Positions 8,797 through 16,301 of a stretch of DNA of 64,000 bases are shown here, in pieces. The DNA lies in the NCBI RefSeq assembly GCF_000230975.2, contig NC_021172.1, positions 3,658,001 through 3,722,000 on the forward strand. Reading direction: 5' to 3'. The notes under the pieces are model-generated. The model searched no databases. It was not told the DNA's origin and was given only the letters and a program-made list of their open reading frames with translations. Both the position numbers and the translations under genes were made by a program. The first letter of the stretch is position 1, and every line of letters begins with the position of its first letter. This DNA comes from Hyphomicrobium denitrificans 1NES1 (GTDB lineage: Bacteria > Pseudomonadota > Alphaproteobacteria > Rhizobiales > Hyphomicrobiaceae).

Positions 8797-8851
8797 TTTA
8801 TGTGCTAGGGATGTGCTAGCGGCCATTGAAAATGAACATCGCATGTGCTAG
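8797..8851 (+). repeat. left arm-type repeats (ATGTGCTAG units)
   Basis: A 26-bp sequence at 8797-8822 holds two copies of the TGTGCTAG unit 11 bases apart and recurs without any change at 32534-32559, inside the other end of the element. A third ATGTGCTAG lies at 8843-8851. Position between attL and the integrase gene, and recurrence at both ends, fit binding sites for the N-terminal arm-binding domain of the integrase. They may also serve integrase autoregulation, since they lie just before its start. Confidence 0.75.
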
Positions 8852-8884
8852 AAGTGACGTGTTCTTATCTGGGGCACGGGGCAC

Positions 8885-10174
8885 ATGGCGGGGAAATCTC
8901 AACACGTATTGCCGTTCAACAGTCAGGCCGTCGAAAAGGCGGGCACGAGAGACGGCAAGCAAACGGAATGGCGCATTGACGGGGTGCGCGGGCTGACCCT
9001 GATCGTCACTGAAGGCGGGGTGGCCACCTATGCCTATCGCTATCAGGTGAAGCAGGGGAAGAAGCGCAAGTTCAGGACGATCAAGCTAGGCCGTCGCGAT
9101 GCAATCACCCTGCACGACGCGAGGAAAGCTTGCGAGGAACACAGGCGCGAAGTCGAGAAAGGAACCGACGTAGCGTTAGAACGCACCCTGAAGGCGCAAG
9201 AGTTCACGCTTCGGGAGTTGTTTGAAGAGCGCAAAGCCAAAGAAGACAGGCGCGCTGCCTCAACTATGAAGGGCTACGAAGAGATTTTAAAGGCCGATGT
9301 ATTCCCGACCTTGGGCGACATTCCCGCCGCTGACATTAAGCCGGAACAGATTGTCGGGGTTCTGGCGGCAATCGAGGAACGGTCGAAATCCTTAGCACAT
9401 CGGGCACGGTCTGCGCTGGGGTCAACATACCGATTCGGCCTGAAGCGACGGCTCGTAAAGCTCAATCCAACAGCGGGCCTTGGTTTCATCCATGTGTCCA
9501 AGCCTCGGAAGCGCGTGCTGAAGGACAAAGAGATTCGCGCTATCTGGAATGGCCTTAGCGCGTGTGTCGAAGTGTCAGAGCGTATGGCGCTGTTGCTGAA
9601 GTTTTGCCTGCTTACTGGGCAGCGCGAGGCGGAATGTGCTGGAGCACAGTTGAGTGAGTTCAAGCTAGGCACCGCAAATCCGCGCTGGGTTATTCCCGCA
9701 AACCGCATGAAGCGCAAAGAGCGGGATCAGTATGTGCCGCTCAACTCTGAAGCCGTCGCAGTGATCGAAGCCGCAAAGAAACTCGGAACGCGTGGCGGTT
9801 ATCTGTTTCCGGCCGACACGGACAAGATAAAGCTGATCGAAGACGAGAGCGGCAAGATCGCACGGAAGAAGCCAAGAACTCCGCACATCAACCGCGAGAG
9901 CATGTCCCGAGCAATGGCGCGGCTAACGTCGAAGCTCAAAATCAACGACGCACACGGACACGACTTCCGCAAAGCTCTAACAACTTGGATACGCGAGAAC
10001 GGACATTCCAAGGACGTGAGCGATTTGATTTTGCACCACGCCAGCGGAAGCGTAACGGGCTCACACTATGACTTCGCGGTTCTCGACGGGCCGGTGAGAA
10101 AGGCACTTCAAGCATGGGCAACACACGTAACGACACCACGTCAGAGCGCCGAAATCAGAAAGTTGACAGCATAA
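8885..10174 (+). CDS. tyrosine integrase of the element (P4-like, DUF4102 N-terminus)
   Basis: A 429-residue site-specific recombinase that inserts and excises the element at tRNA-Thr. Residues ~10-100 form the DUF4102 arm-binding domain (IDGVRGLTLIVTEGG, YRYQVKQGKKRKFRTIKLGR), followed by a core-binding SAM-like domain (LRELFEERKAKEDRRAASTM) and a catalytic domain. The catalytic set is visible: Arg247 in LLTGQREAE, HxxR at His359-Arg362 (GHDFRKAL), His in LILHHASGS and the nucleophile Tyr395 in SHYDFAV. The start is the ATG at 8885. It is the first gene inside attL, as usual for this class, and reads inwards. Confidence 0.95.
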   Translation: MAGKSQHVLPFNSQAVEKAGTRDGKQTEWRIDGVRGLTLIVTEGGVATYAYRYQVKQGKKRKFRTIKLGRRDAITLHDARKACEEHRREVEKGTDVALERTLKAQEFTLRELFEERKAKEDRRAASTMKGYEEILKADVFPTLGDIPAADIKPEQIVGVLAAIEERSKSLAHRARSALGSTYRFGLKRRLVKLNPTAGLGFIHVSKPRKRVLKDKEIRAIWNGLSACVEVSERMALLLKFCLLTGQREAECAGAQLSEFKLGTANPRWVIPANRMKRKERDQYVPLNSEAVAVIEAAKKLGTRGGYLFPADTDKIKLIEDESGKIARKKPRTPHINRESMSRAMARLTSKLKINDAHGHDFRKALTTWIRENGHSKDVSDLILHHASGSVTGSHYDFAVLDGPVRKALQAWATHVTTPRQSAEIRKLTA

Positions 10175-10265
10175 GTATACTTTTTAGGCCAACATTCTTT
10201 GAGTGCAGGACCATTTCGACGCTCCGCACGTAGGTTTTGCCCACAATTTATTTGGAAAATTTGAA

Positions 10266-10562
10266 ATGGAAGTTCTGAAAACTATCGTCAACACGGCCGA
10301 AGATGGCAGGTTCTATTTAGTCGATACCGTTGAGAAAGACGGGAAGCTTTGGCTCGTCACAGCGTGGCTTGAAAAAGGGTTCTTGCCGGAACGAATGGTG
10401 AGAATTGATGACCTGCGAGCGTGCAAAGCAACCCCCTCCCCGGATGGTCGCCAACGAGCGCACTACGCACTTGATAAGCCGTTGCCACGAGCATTGTTTG
10501 ATGGTTCCGATCTTGGCGATTTGAAGTATCAGTATGAAGTAAGGGACGGGGACGAAGTTTAG
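10266..10562 (+). CDS. hypothetical protein, family with a decayed copy at 5.0 kb
   Basis: 98 residues starting MEVLKTIVNTAEDGRFYLVD and ending LKYQYEVRDGDEV. It looks like a small mixed alpha/beta protein without signal peptide or membrane segment. I start it at the ATG at 10266; the frame is open from 10203 but the extra residues look random. A pseudogene of the same family lies at 4990-5170 outside the element, so this gene belongs to a mobile family. Five bases separate it from the DUF4279 gene, suggesting co-transcription. Function unknown. Confidence 0.65.
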   Translation: MEVLKTIVNTAEDGRFYLVDTVEKDGKLWLVTAWLEKGFLPERMVRIDDLRACKATPSPDGRQRAHYALDKPLPRALFDGSDLGDLKYQYEVRDGDEV

Positions 10563-10567
10563 AGCAT

Positions 10568-10984
10568 ATGGCTGAGGTACACGAAACCGCTGCATCTCTT
10601 CGTTTTCATGGTGACGACCTCGATCCGGAGGAAATATCACGTGTGCTCGGTGCTCAGCCGACGCGCTGCAGAAAGAAGGGCGGGATTTGGATTACGCCTA
10701 GTGGCAAAGAGAAAATTGCCCGTACAGGTTCGTGGAATTTCGCCGCCAAAAAAGAACCTCCGTGTGACCTCGACAAGCAGATAAACAGAATCTTCTCTGA
10801 CCTTAGTGACGATATCAACGCTTGGAAGGTCATTGCATCACGGTATCGAGGCAACATATTCGTTGGTCTGTTCCTATCCAGCTTGAATGAAGGACTAACT
10901 CTTTCTCCGACCACACTCAGTGCCATCGGATCGCGCGGGCTTGTGCTTGGCTTCGATATTTATAGCGGTGATGGCAAAGAGTAA
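10568..10984 (+). CDS. DUF4279 domain protein
   Basis: 138 residues. AASLRFHGDDLDPEEISRVL followed by GAQPTRCRKKGG is the typical start of DUF4279, a small family with a ferredoxin-like arrangement found in many genomic islands and often near immunity or toxin-associated genes. A central TGSWNF and the C-terminal SRGLVLGFDIYSGD segment also fit the family. No biochemical function is established. It follows the previous gene by five bases and is absent between the two decayed fragments at 5 kb, so it may have been inserted later or lost there. Confidence 0.7.
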   Translation: MAEVHETAASLRFHGDDLDPEEISRVLGAQPTRCRKKGGIWITPSGKEKIARTGSWNFAAKKEPPCDLDKQINRIFSDLSDDINAWKVIASRYRGNIFVGLFLSSLNEGLTLSPTTLSAIGSRGLVLGFDIYSGDGKE

Positions 10985-11000
10985 GAGACACATTGAGGTA

Positions 11001-11216
11001 TTAGCGCTTCGACTTCCCACCCCACTTCGGTCTATCCTTCGGCTCCATAAACTCCCCGCCGAACCGCGTCTGAAATTTCTCGACGTCGTCTCTCGTTCCA
11101 AAGCACCACACATTCCACCACTCGTCGTCGCGCACGAATGAGTGGCCGCGCCGTGCAAGTGATAGGTCTTCGCAGAACTCGCGAACCGCCTTTCCGACCG
11201 TCACGCTCTGACGCAA
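11001..11216 (-). CDS. hypothetical 71-residue protein
   Basis: A small, Trp/Arg-rich protein: REFCEDLSLARRGHSFVRDD, WWNVWCFGTRDDVEKF, then FGGEFMEPKDRPKWGGK. No domain recognised. Evidence that it is real comes from the decayed homologue on the same strand at 5178-5250, next to a decayed homologue of the gene at 10266. It converges with the DUF4279 gene. Confidence 0.55.
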   Translation of the reverse strand: MRQSVTVGKAVREFCEDLSLARRGHSFVRDDEWWNVWCFGTRDDVEKFQTRFGGEFMEPKDRPKWGGKSKR

Positions 11217-11548
11217 CGCGATCTAGTAAGGCCAAAAACCGTCGATTTGTCGTGAAGTGATTTGGCCTTTGCGTCCAACCACCCACATGGGCGGAGAAAA
11301 CCTCACTTCAGTATACCAGCAGTATATCTTTGGATTATAGACTATAAGTGGCATAAAATTCTCGGTATACTTCGCGTTGCTCAAATTTTTTAGATGTGCT
11401 TCGTTTGTAAAATTCTACGATTTATTTTTATTTTTACGTGGAAATTCTTGATTAGAACACTATTGATGCTTACATCGCTAGATAGATGATTTGAATAATC
11501 AGTGTTCTCATCGTTCTTTTTCTAGAAATATTTAAGGATTTTTCCCTC
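11217..11548. other. very AT-rich intergenic, nothing recognised
   Basis: About 330 bases with the lowest apparent GC content in the window, containing several short GTATAC/TATACC-like palindromes but no gene. It probably holds the promoter for the rightward gene at 11549. Confidence 0.4.
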
Positions 11549-11740
11549 ATGGCAGACGCCAACAAAACATCCGGCATGCGTTCTGAAATCGCGAACAAGT
11601 GGTCGAAAATCAGCGCTCAGGAAGTCTCGGCGCTCAAAACGACAGACGATCTCGTCTCGCAGGTTCAGTCCAAGTATCAGCTGGATAAAGCCCAGGCGCA
11701 AAAGGACGTAGATGCCTTTGCCAATGGTCGACAGCTCTAG
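11549..11740 (+). CDS. CsbD-like small protein
   Basis: 63 residues: MRSEIANKWSKISAQEVSAL, then KTTDDLVSQVQSKYQLDKAQ and AQKDVDAFANG. The pattern of a Trp-Ser-Lys-Ile-Ser block, a Leu/Val spaced helix and a Tyr followed by a Lys-Ala-rich helix fits the CsbD/YjbJ family of small stress-associated proteins of unknown mechanism. The start is ATG with AAGGA about 11 bases upstream. It opens a run of small same-strand genes (11549-12698) that look like an accessory operon. Confidence 0.6.
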   Translation: MADANKTSGMRSEIANKWSKISAQEVSALKTTDDLVSQVQSKYQLDKAQAQKDVDAFANGRQL

Positions 11741-11821
11741 TTCTGCGTCGCTGTTGACACGTCGCTCCTAGCATCAGCTCTAGGGGCGGCGAAGACCGCT
11801 CAAAACACCTCGGAGGCTGTC

Positions 11822-12106
11822 GTGCAGGAGCGAACAACGCGCAAGTCCGTTACGTTTCTGCATCCTTTCTCACTGTCTGGCATCGATGAGAAATTGGAAG
11901 CCGGAACTTACGAGATCGAAACCTGCGAAGAACTTATCGACGGATTGTCGTTCGTTGCCTATCGGCGCGTATCAACGACGATAGTCATAGCGGCGAATGG
12001 ATACGGGCATGGCGCAAGACAAGTGGTAGCCATCGATCCGTTGGACCTCGAAGTCGCCCAGCAGATTGACGCCCTCGAAGCGAGCATGACGCCGAACTTT
12101 GCGTAG
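11822..12106 (+). CDS. hypothetical 94-residue protein
   Basis: Starts at GTG with GGAGG five bases upstream. The chain (TFLHPFSLSGIDEKLEAGTY, EIETCEELIDGLSFVAYRR, then ARQVVAIDPLDLEVAQQIDA) looks like a compact beta-rich domain with a C-terminal helix. It resembles uncharacterised small proteins widespread in Rhizobiales accessory regions, but no function is known. Confidence 0.65.
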   Translation: MQERTTRKSVTFLHPFSLSGIDEKLEAGTYEIETCEELIDGLSFVAYRRVSTTIVIAANGYGHGARQVVAIDPLDLEVAQQIDALEASMTPNFA

Positions 12107-12144
12107 TGTTTCGCCCGCTAATTAGCGCTTAAGGAGCTTTGATA

Positions 12145-12372
12145 GTGGAAAGTGAATACATCCTGGTAACCAAAGGACCAGAGCGGGCGTGGACCGTAGT
12201 CCAAGAGCCGCGCCGACGAAATATGTTGAGCTTCGAGGTAAAATCACACGCCGTTGCGTTTGCACGTGCAGTTTCTTTTTCCCGCAAACTCACGCTCTTC
12301 ATAGATGATGCATCTGGAGTTTCGATCCGTCAGTCGTCGGCTAGTCTGACCTATCCGACAGTTCTAAATTAA
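12145..12372 (+). CDS. DUF2188-like small protein
   Basis: 75 residues from GTG 12145, which has AAGGAG eight bases upstream; a TTG at 12139 would be too close to it. The layout VTKGPERAWTVVQE, then SHAVAFARAVSFSRKL, then LFIDDASGVSIRQ matches the DUF2188-type plan (a strand with Trp, a helix rich in Ala, and a last strand with an Asp/Gly turn). Function unknown. Confidence 0.5.
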   Translation: MESEYILVTKGPERAWTVVQEPRRRNMLSFEVKSHAVAFARAVSFSRKLTLFIDDASGVSIRQSSASLTYPTVLN

Positions 12373-12437
12373 TGCGTGTGCGCGGTAGAAATTGATAGCG
12401 GGGGATCGCATCTTTTGACACGGAGTATCCGTACGCT

Positions 12438-12698
12438 ATGTGGGATTACCCGAAGAGCGCTGCGCATCAGGCGGCAATTAATGCGATGAAACCAGAACGG
12501 GACATTGCAGCAGCTAAGGCCATGGCGGCTCAGAGCAAACTCCAGCGGGCTCGCGACGCCGTGGCAGCTTTGAAAGAGCGCGAGGCCGAAATAGTCGCCA
12601 CCCGCGAAAAGACGGCCCGTTTGCGAGCCGCACGGTTAGCTCGCGAGGCCAAGGATCAAGTGGAAGCTAAGCCATCACAGCTTGCTGCTCGCCGCTAA
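12438..12698 (+). CDS. hypothetical coiled-coil protein
   Basis: 86 residues, highly charged and Ala-rich, almost entirely predicted as one long helix (AAAKAMAAQSKLQRARDAVA, then ALKEREAEIVATREKTARLR). No signal peptide or known domain. It follows the other small genes in the same direction. Confidence 0.55.
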   Translation: MWDYPKSAAHQAAINAMKPERDIAAAKAMAAQSKLQRARDAVAALKEREAEIVATREKTARLRAARLAREAKDQVEAKPSQLAARR

Positions 12699-12753
12699 GC
12701 CCCGTTCCTCAAGGTCACCACTCGATTGAAGTAAGGGCCGCGCGCTTCGCCCG

Positions 12754-12957
12754 TCAGCGGTCCAGTTTTTCCAATTTCCGTAGACGTTCGAGCCTGTCCA
12801 AGAGCAGTGATGGAAGCTCATCGTTTTCGTTCGCCATCACTTTACGCAACAGTGGTGCCGCTCGCTTCGCAAATTCGACAGCCCACAAATCATCCGCCAT
12901 CGCCCGCCTTATTGCAATCTTTGCGTCATCATCCATACGGAGCCAACCTCTGCTCAT
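12754..12957 (-). CDS. hypothetical 67-residue protein
   Basis: Helical chain: DDDAKIAIRRAMADDLWAVE, then FAKRAAPLLRKVMANENDEL, ending in a Leu/Arg/Lys-rich helix. I use the ATG at 12957; an upstream ATG in the same frame (13047) adds 30 residues of doubtful quality. It converges with the operon that ends at 12698. No domain recognised. Confidence 0.4.
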   Translation of the reverse strand: MSRGWLRMDDDAKIAIRRAMADDLWAVEFAKRAAPLLRKVMANENDELPSLLLDRLERLRKLEKLDR

Positions 12958-13129
12958 GGGTTCAGTTCCAGCTTGGTCCGATTTCGAATGGCCAAAGTGC
13001 GTTAAGATGCGAAGCTGCTGACGTATCTTCACACTTCGCCGATGCATGAAGTAATCGCATGTGCCCAGCGGTACAGGAACGAATGCCGCGCTAGGCTAGG
13101 TCCGCTTCAGCCGTAAGGAGGCGGCGGAT

Positions 13130-13315
13130 ATGGCGGACATGGAAGCGAAGTGCGACTATCCTTACTTGCTATCGACGCGCACACGGTTCTTGAATTTTGT
13201 TTTCAAGGGCGCGCGCCCGCTCGGCATGTCCTGGAAAGAATTCAACGGACGCCGCGAGCAACGAGAGATAGCGCTCGCAGCAACTCGCAAATTACCGGGC
13301 CAAGCGGCGGGATAA
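13130..13315 (+). CDS. hypothetical 61-residue protein
   Basis: Begins at ATG with a perfect AAGGAGG ribosome-binding site upstream. The chain (RTRFLNFVFKGARPLGMSWK, then EFNGRREQREIALAATRKLP) is basic and has no recognised domain. The strong ribosome-binding site is the main reason for accepting it. Confidence 0.5.
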   Translation: MADMEAKCDYPYLLSTRTRFLNFVFKGARPLGMSWKEFNGRREQREIALAATRKLPGQAAG

Positions 13316-13531
13316 ATCGGCGCGGCGGCCGAAGCCAAACGAAAAAAGGGGCACCGCTGATGGCACCCCTTCCGGTATCAAGGAGGTTTGGGTTACGCAG
13401 AGTAAGGGTATGAGCAATGTGCCTTTGATGCCCCGTCTTCCGACCAGGACGATTGACGCTAGGCTGATTCTGCTCCGTCTGTCTCAAACGGCCAACGTTC
13501 AATTATGCGAATTATTTCGCGGTGCAGCCGT

Positions 13532-13666
13532 TCAGCGTTTGCTCCCGGGCTTCTGGGATTTTGCGAACGTAGCCAAGACAGAGCCCGACCCGGCCGGGGG
13601 CTTCTGTGCGGGGACCTTCTTCGGCTTGCGTTTTTCTCTATTGGAATGCTGTTGGCCTTTGGCCAT
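13532..13666 (-). CDS. small basic Lys/Pro-rich protein
   Basis: 44 residues: MAKGQQHSNREKRKPKKVPA followed by a Pro/Gly-rich stretch ending SQKPGSKR. Short proteins starting MAKGQ-x-x-SNRE-x-KKPKK are widespread and conserved in Rhizobiales, often annotated only as hypothetical. An AGAGG sequence lies seven bases before the ATG. It is too short for most gene callers. Role unknown; the basic, disordered chain suggests nucleic-acid binding, which is inference. Confidence 0.6.
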   Translation of the reverse strand: MAKGQQHSNREKRKPKKVPAQKPPAGSGSVLATFAKSQKPGSKR

Positions 13667-13840
13667 GGAAACCTCTTTGGGTTATGGAACGCGACCTTGC
13701 TATCCGGCGCGTCGCGTCGAGTGTTGCATACTGTCTATATGATCGCGAGCAATACCGAGAGAGGCACGGGCCAAATCCGGCTCGGTTCAAATGGCGGGCG
13801 GCCACCGTAGTCAGGTTCTTTTTCGTAGCCGGACGGCATT

Positions 13841-14128
13841 TGCACTACCTGTACTACCCCTGCACTACCTTGGTTTTGGGGGTAGTGCAGTAGATTACTG
13901 ATTTATTTCAATATGCTATAAGCATTTACACTACCTGCACTACGTTTTCGACGTTTTTCACTTCGCCCGGCGCGCACAGCACGCACGCTGCACGCCACAC
14001 GCATATTACACATACATATCCATACGATTTAAAAAGGTAGTGTAGGTAGTGTAGGTAGTGAGCAGGCCCGTATTTATTGGGCTTTTTGCATGCACTACCT
14101 CAAAACCAAGGTAGTGTAGGTAGTGCAG
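13841..14128. repeat. iteron-like repeat region, candidate replication origin
   Basis: Nine-base GGTAGTGYA units occur about twelve times on both strands. Minus-strand units lie at 13841-13870, 13927-13944 and 14091-14100. Plus-strand units lie at 13881-13890, 14036-14061 (three in tandem) and 14109-14128. CTGCACTACC at 13860-13869 and GGTAGTGCAG at 13881-13890 form a perfect inverted repeat. A 16-bp segment at 13863-13878 is repeated exactly in inverted orientation at 14101-14116, so the whole block is flanked by long inverted copies. The centre is partly AT-rich. The replication genes follow downstream, as for origins of P4-like elements. Confidence 0.6.
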
Positions 14129-14477
14129 CCCAACCGCGCGCTCATCCGTGCACCCGTGCATCTGCGCCCAACCACGCGCAATCGAACAGAAACGGGGTCC
14201 ACAGACTCATTTGCGAATTGGACGGGGAAATGCCAGCCGAATTAAACCAGCCGCCCACGACTCTCCTATTGCGAATATGAATCGCAAATACAACGAGTGG
14301 ACAATTCTGTTGCTGCCGAATCACATTCGACGCGCCAATTCGGGCAGCGGGCGTAAATGTCCCCGACTTATCACCGGAAGCGCGTTATATATTAGGAATG
14401 GATTAACGGCACAGCAAATCACACCCCGCGATTAACGGGGCGATATACGGGTCACTTTCACAACAAGTCACGGGGAT

Positions 14478-15584
14478 ATGTCAAGTCACATAAGAAAGAA
14501 AATTGAGGCCATGGATGGAGAGGCCCGCGAAGAATTACTTCGCTTCGCTCAACATCCGTTTCGTGCAAAGGCGGATGCGCGTATTTGGCCAGCGTTTTTG
14601 TATAGAGAGTACAGGGCAGCTAAAGAGCGGTTGAAAGTAGCGAAACGTCGCTCGCGAATTGGTCTAGCTACGAAAGAGGTTGTCGATAAAAACGAGCGGG
14701 ACGTAGCCACCACTATTTCAAACGCAAATGCTTATTGGGTAGAAGCACGCACCTTACTGCCGGTAGACAAATTGAAGCGCAGTCCGCCCGGAGTTCGCGG
14801 TAGGCACAAGACGCTTATTGCTGACCCTTCTTACCAAAATGGAGCAGTAGGCAAAATTGGCGGTGGTAGTGCGGGTCAAAAAATAGACCGTAGTCGTGGC
14901 ATCGCGGGTATCTTAGTTCGGACGCGCCAGCTTTCAGAGCTTGATCTTACCTCACCACAGTTGGCTGAGCAGGTAGCGGAATTTATCCGGGCGGATCGGG
15001 TAACACTTAAGAATTTTGGTTTTGGTGCAGCGGTCGGGGACGGGCGCGCACATACCAATCTCCCCAAATCATTCTACGACGATTCCTTTCGTATAACCGA
15101 ATGGCCAGATGCGAATGCGCATGTGCTGGCTTGGAAACGTCAACAACAGCGAGTGCGACATGTACCAGACAGGTCCACCGCGCGTATAACTTACCCAAAG
15201 CTTCATCCTGATCAGCCCGTTTGGGCCAAACAGGGTTCTACCCCGGGAAAGACTGTTAGCAAGGCGTATTGGGAAGAACGACACGCGGCACGAGTCGCGG
15301 AAGACTTGGCTCGTGCTGAAAGGCACCATGACGATTTTGTACGCTTTCTCGCTCGCAGGGATTTGCTCCGCGCTCTCAAATCTCGTGGCTACAAAATCAG
15401 AAAAGTGCCTAAGCGCCGAGTATACAAGCCAGCCGTATCCGGCAAATGGTTTCCCAAAATAGCGGATCGGCTTTGCAGTTCGGTCACGCCAAGTTTGGCT
15501 CCCCGCATGAGCACTCACACACAAGGAGAAGAAGAACGTATTGGTTTCCTACTCTATCATAACCCAAACAGACGTAGGCTTTAA
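14478..15584 (+). CDS. unknown 368-residue basic protein, next to the iteron region
   Basis: No known family recognised. The first half is helical and charged (IEAMDGEAREELLRFAQHPF, then AKERLKVAKRRSRIGLATKE). A Gly/Lys-rich loop follows near residue 130 (GAVGKIGGGSAGQKIDRSRG), and the C-terminal third is strongly basic with many Arg and Lys (LRALKSRGYKIRKVPKRRVY). No signal peptide or membrane segment. It is the first gene after the repeat block and lies upstream of the primase, so an origin-binding or initiator role is possible but unproven. Confidence 0.6.
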   Translation: MSSHIRKKIEAMDGEAREELLRFAQHPFRAKADARIWPAFLYREYRAAKERLKVAKRRSRIGLATKEVVDKNERDVATTISNANAYWVEARTLLPVDKLKRSPPGVRGRHKTLIADPSYQNGAVGKIGGGSAGQKIDRSRGIAGILVRTRQLSELDLTSPQLAEQVAEFIRADRVTLKNFGFGAAVGDGRAHTNLPKSFYDDSFRITEWPDANAHVLAWKRQQQRVRHVPDRSTARITYPKLHPDQPVWAKQGSTPGKTVSKAYWEERHAARVAEDLARAERHHDDFVRFLARRDLLRALKSRGYKIRKVPKRRVYKPAVSGKWFPKIADRLCSSVTPSLAPRMSTHTQGEEERIGFLLYHNPNRRRL

Positions 15585-15594
15585 CAGGAGTAAA

Positions 15595-15813
15595 ATGGAA
15601 AAAAGACATGGACTGCCCGCTGACTAGTGGCTTTCAACGAAGCAACTTGCAGCGGTCTACGGTGTTGCTACCGGCACCGTGAATATTTGGCGTTATCTGC
15701 GGGGCTTTCCTGAAACCGCAGTACAGAAATTTGAAGGTCGCGTTTTTTATTATAAGCCTGCCATTGACGAGTGGCGCAAGACTCGACCCCGCGCAACTGC
15801 CCGCGTAGCGTAA
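15595..15813 (+). pseudogene. AlpA/MerR-like HTH gene with an in-frame amber codon
   Basis: A 72-codon frame starts at ATG 15595 with AGGAG in the right place. Codon 11 is TAG (15625-15627). After it the frame continues as WLSTKQLAAVYGVATGTVNI, then WRYLRGFPETAVQKFEGRVF and YYKPAIDEWRK, the standard pattern of excisionase/AlpA-type HTH proteins that bind DNA. No alternative start keeps the first HTH helix. Either the gene is inactivated, or the amber codon is suppressed, or the base is an error. Neighbouring genes use TAG as a normal stop (for example 10562), so general recoding is unlikely. Confidence 0.7.
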
Positions 15814-15915
15814 CGGTCAACAACAACACTACCCCCCAATTAGAGACTTCCAAACTTGGCGTGCCATCCCGGTCCGTCGGGTGATGTGCGTTGTCACGAA
15901 TAAAGGACTTACGAA

Positions 15916-16299
15916 GTGCCACTGATTGCAATTGATACTAATCAGAATGCTCCAAACGTTACTACGGAAACGGTGCAGTCATCGGGCTTTACAGTGCCCA
16001 AAGTGCTGCAAGAAATATTAGACAAAGAAGGGCCCGATGTTCCGAGGCTCGTGAGAGTACGGCGTCGAGTTGATAGGGTTATGACCCAGGTTGTTGCTCT
16101 AGCCTTAAAGGACGGCGGCGGCGGCGTTGTGCTCAATTTCGAAGATGATGGAGCATTGTTTGGGCTTCATCGCCGACCGGGCATGACAATCACCGCACAT
16201 GGGCTAACGCCACAACGGTTGCGTCGTGTACTGATGGTTGCTTGCGATGCACTTGCGAAAGCCCAAGAGGAAATTTCCAACGAAGGCTTGCGCGCGTAA
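15916..16299 (+). CDS. hypothetical 127-residue protein
   Basis: GTG start with AAGGA upstream. The chain contains a basic helix (RLVRVRRRVDRVMTQVVALA), a Gly stretch (KDGGGGVVLNFEDD) and a C-terminal helix (RRVLMVACDALAKAQEEISN). No domain was recognised. It lies two bases before the primase-helicase gene and is surely co-transcribed with it. Confidence 0.6.
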   Translation: MPLIAIDTNQNAPNVTTETVQSSGFTVPKVLQEILDKEGPDVPRLVRVRRRVDRVMTQVVALALKDGGGGVVLNFEDDGALFGLHRRPGMTITAHGLTPQRLRRVLMVACDALAKAQEEISNEGLRA

Positions 16300-16301
16300 C
16301 A

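Noticed and set aside
13338..13375. Terminator hairpin around GGGGCACC...GGCACCCC
   Set aside because: The halves are not true inverted complements along most of the stem, so pairing is poor.
13841..14128. CRISPR array
   Set aside because: Repeat units are 9 bases, occur on both strands and touch each other; there are no regular spacers and no cas genes.
15595..15813. General amber recoding of the element
   Set aside because: Another element gene (10266-10562) ends in TAG at a position supported by its decayed homologue ending at the same place, so TAG works as a stop here.
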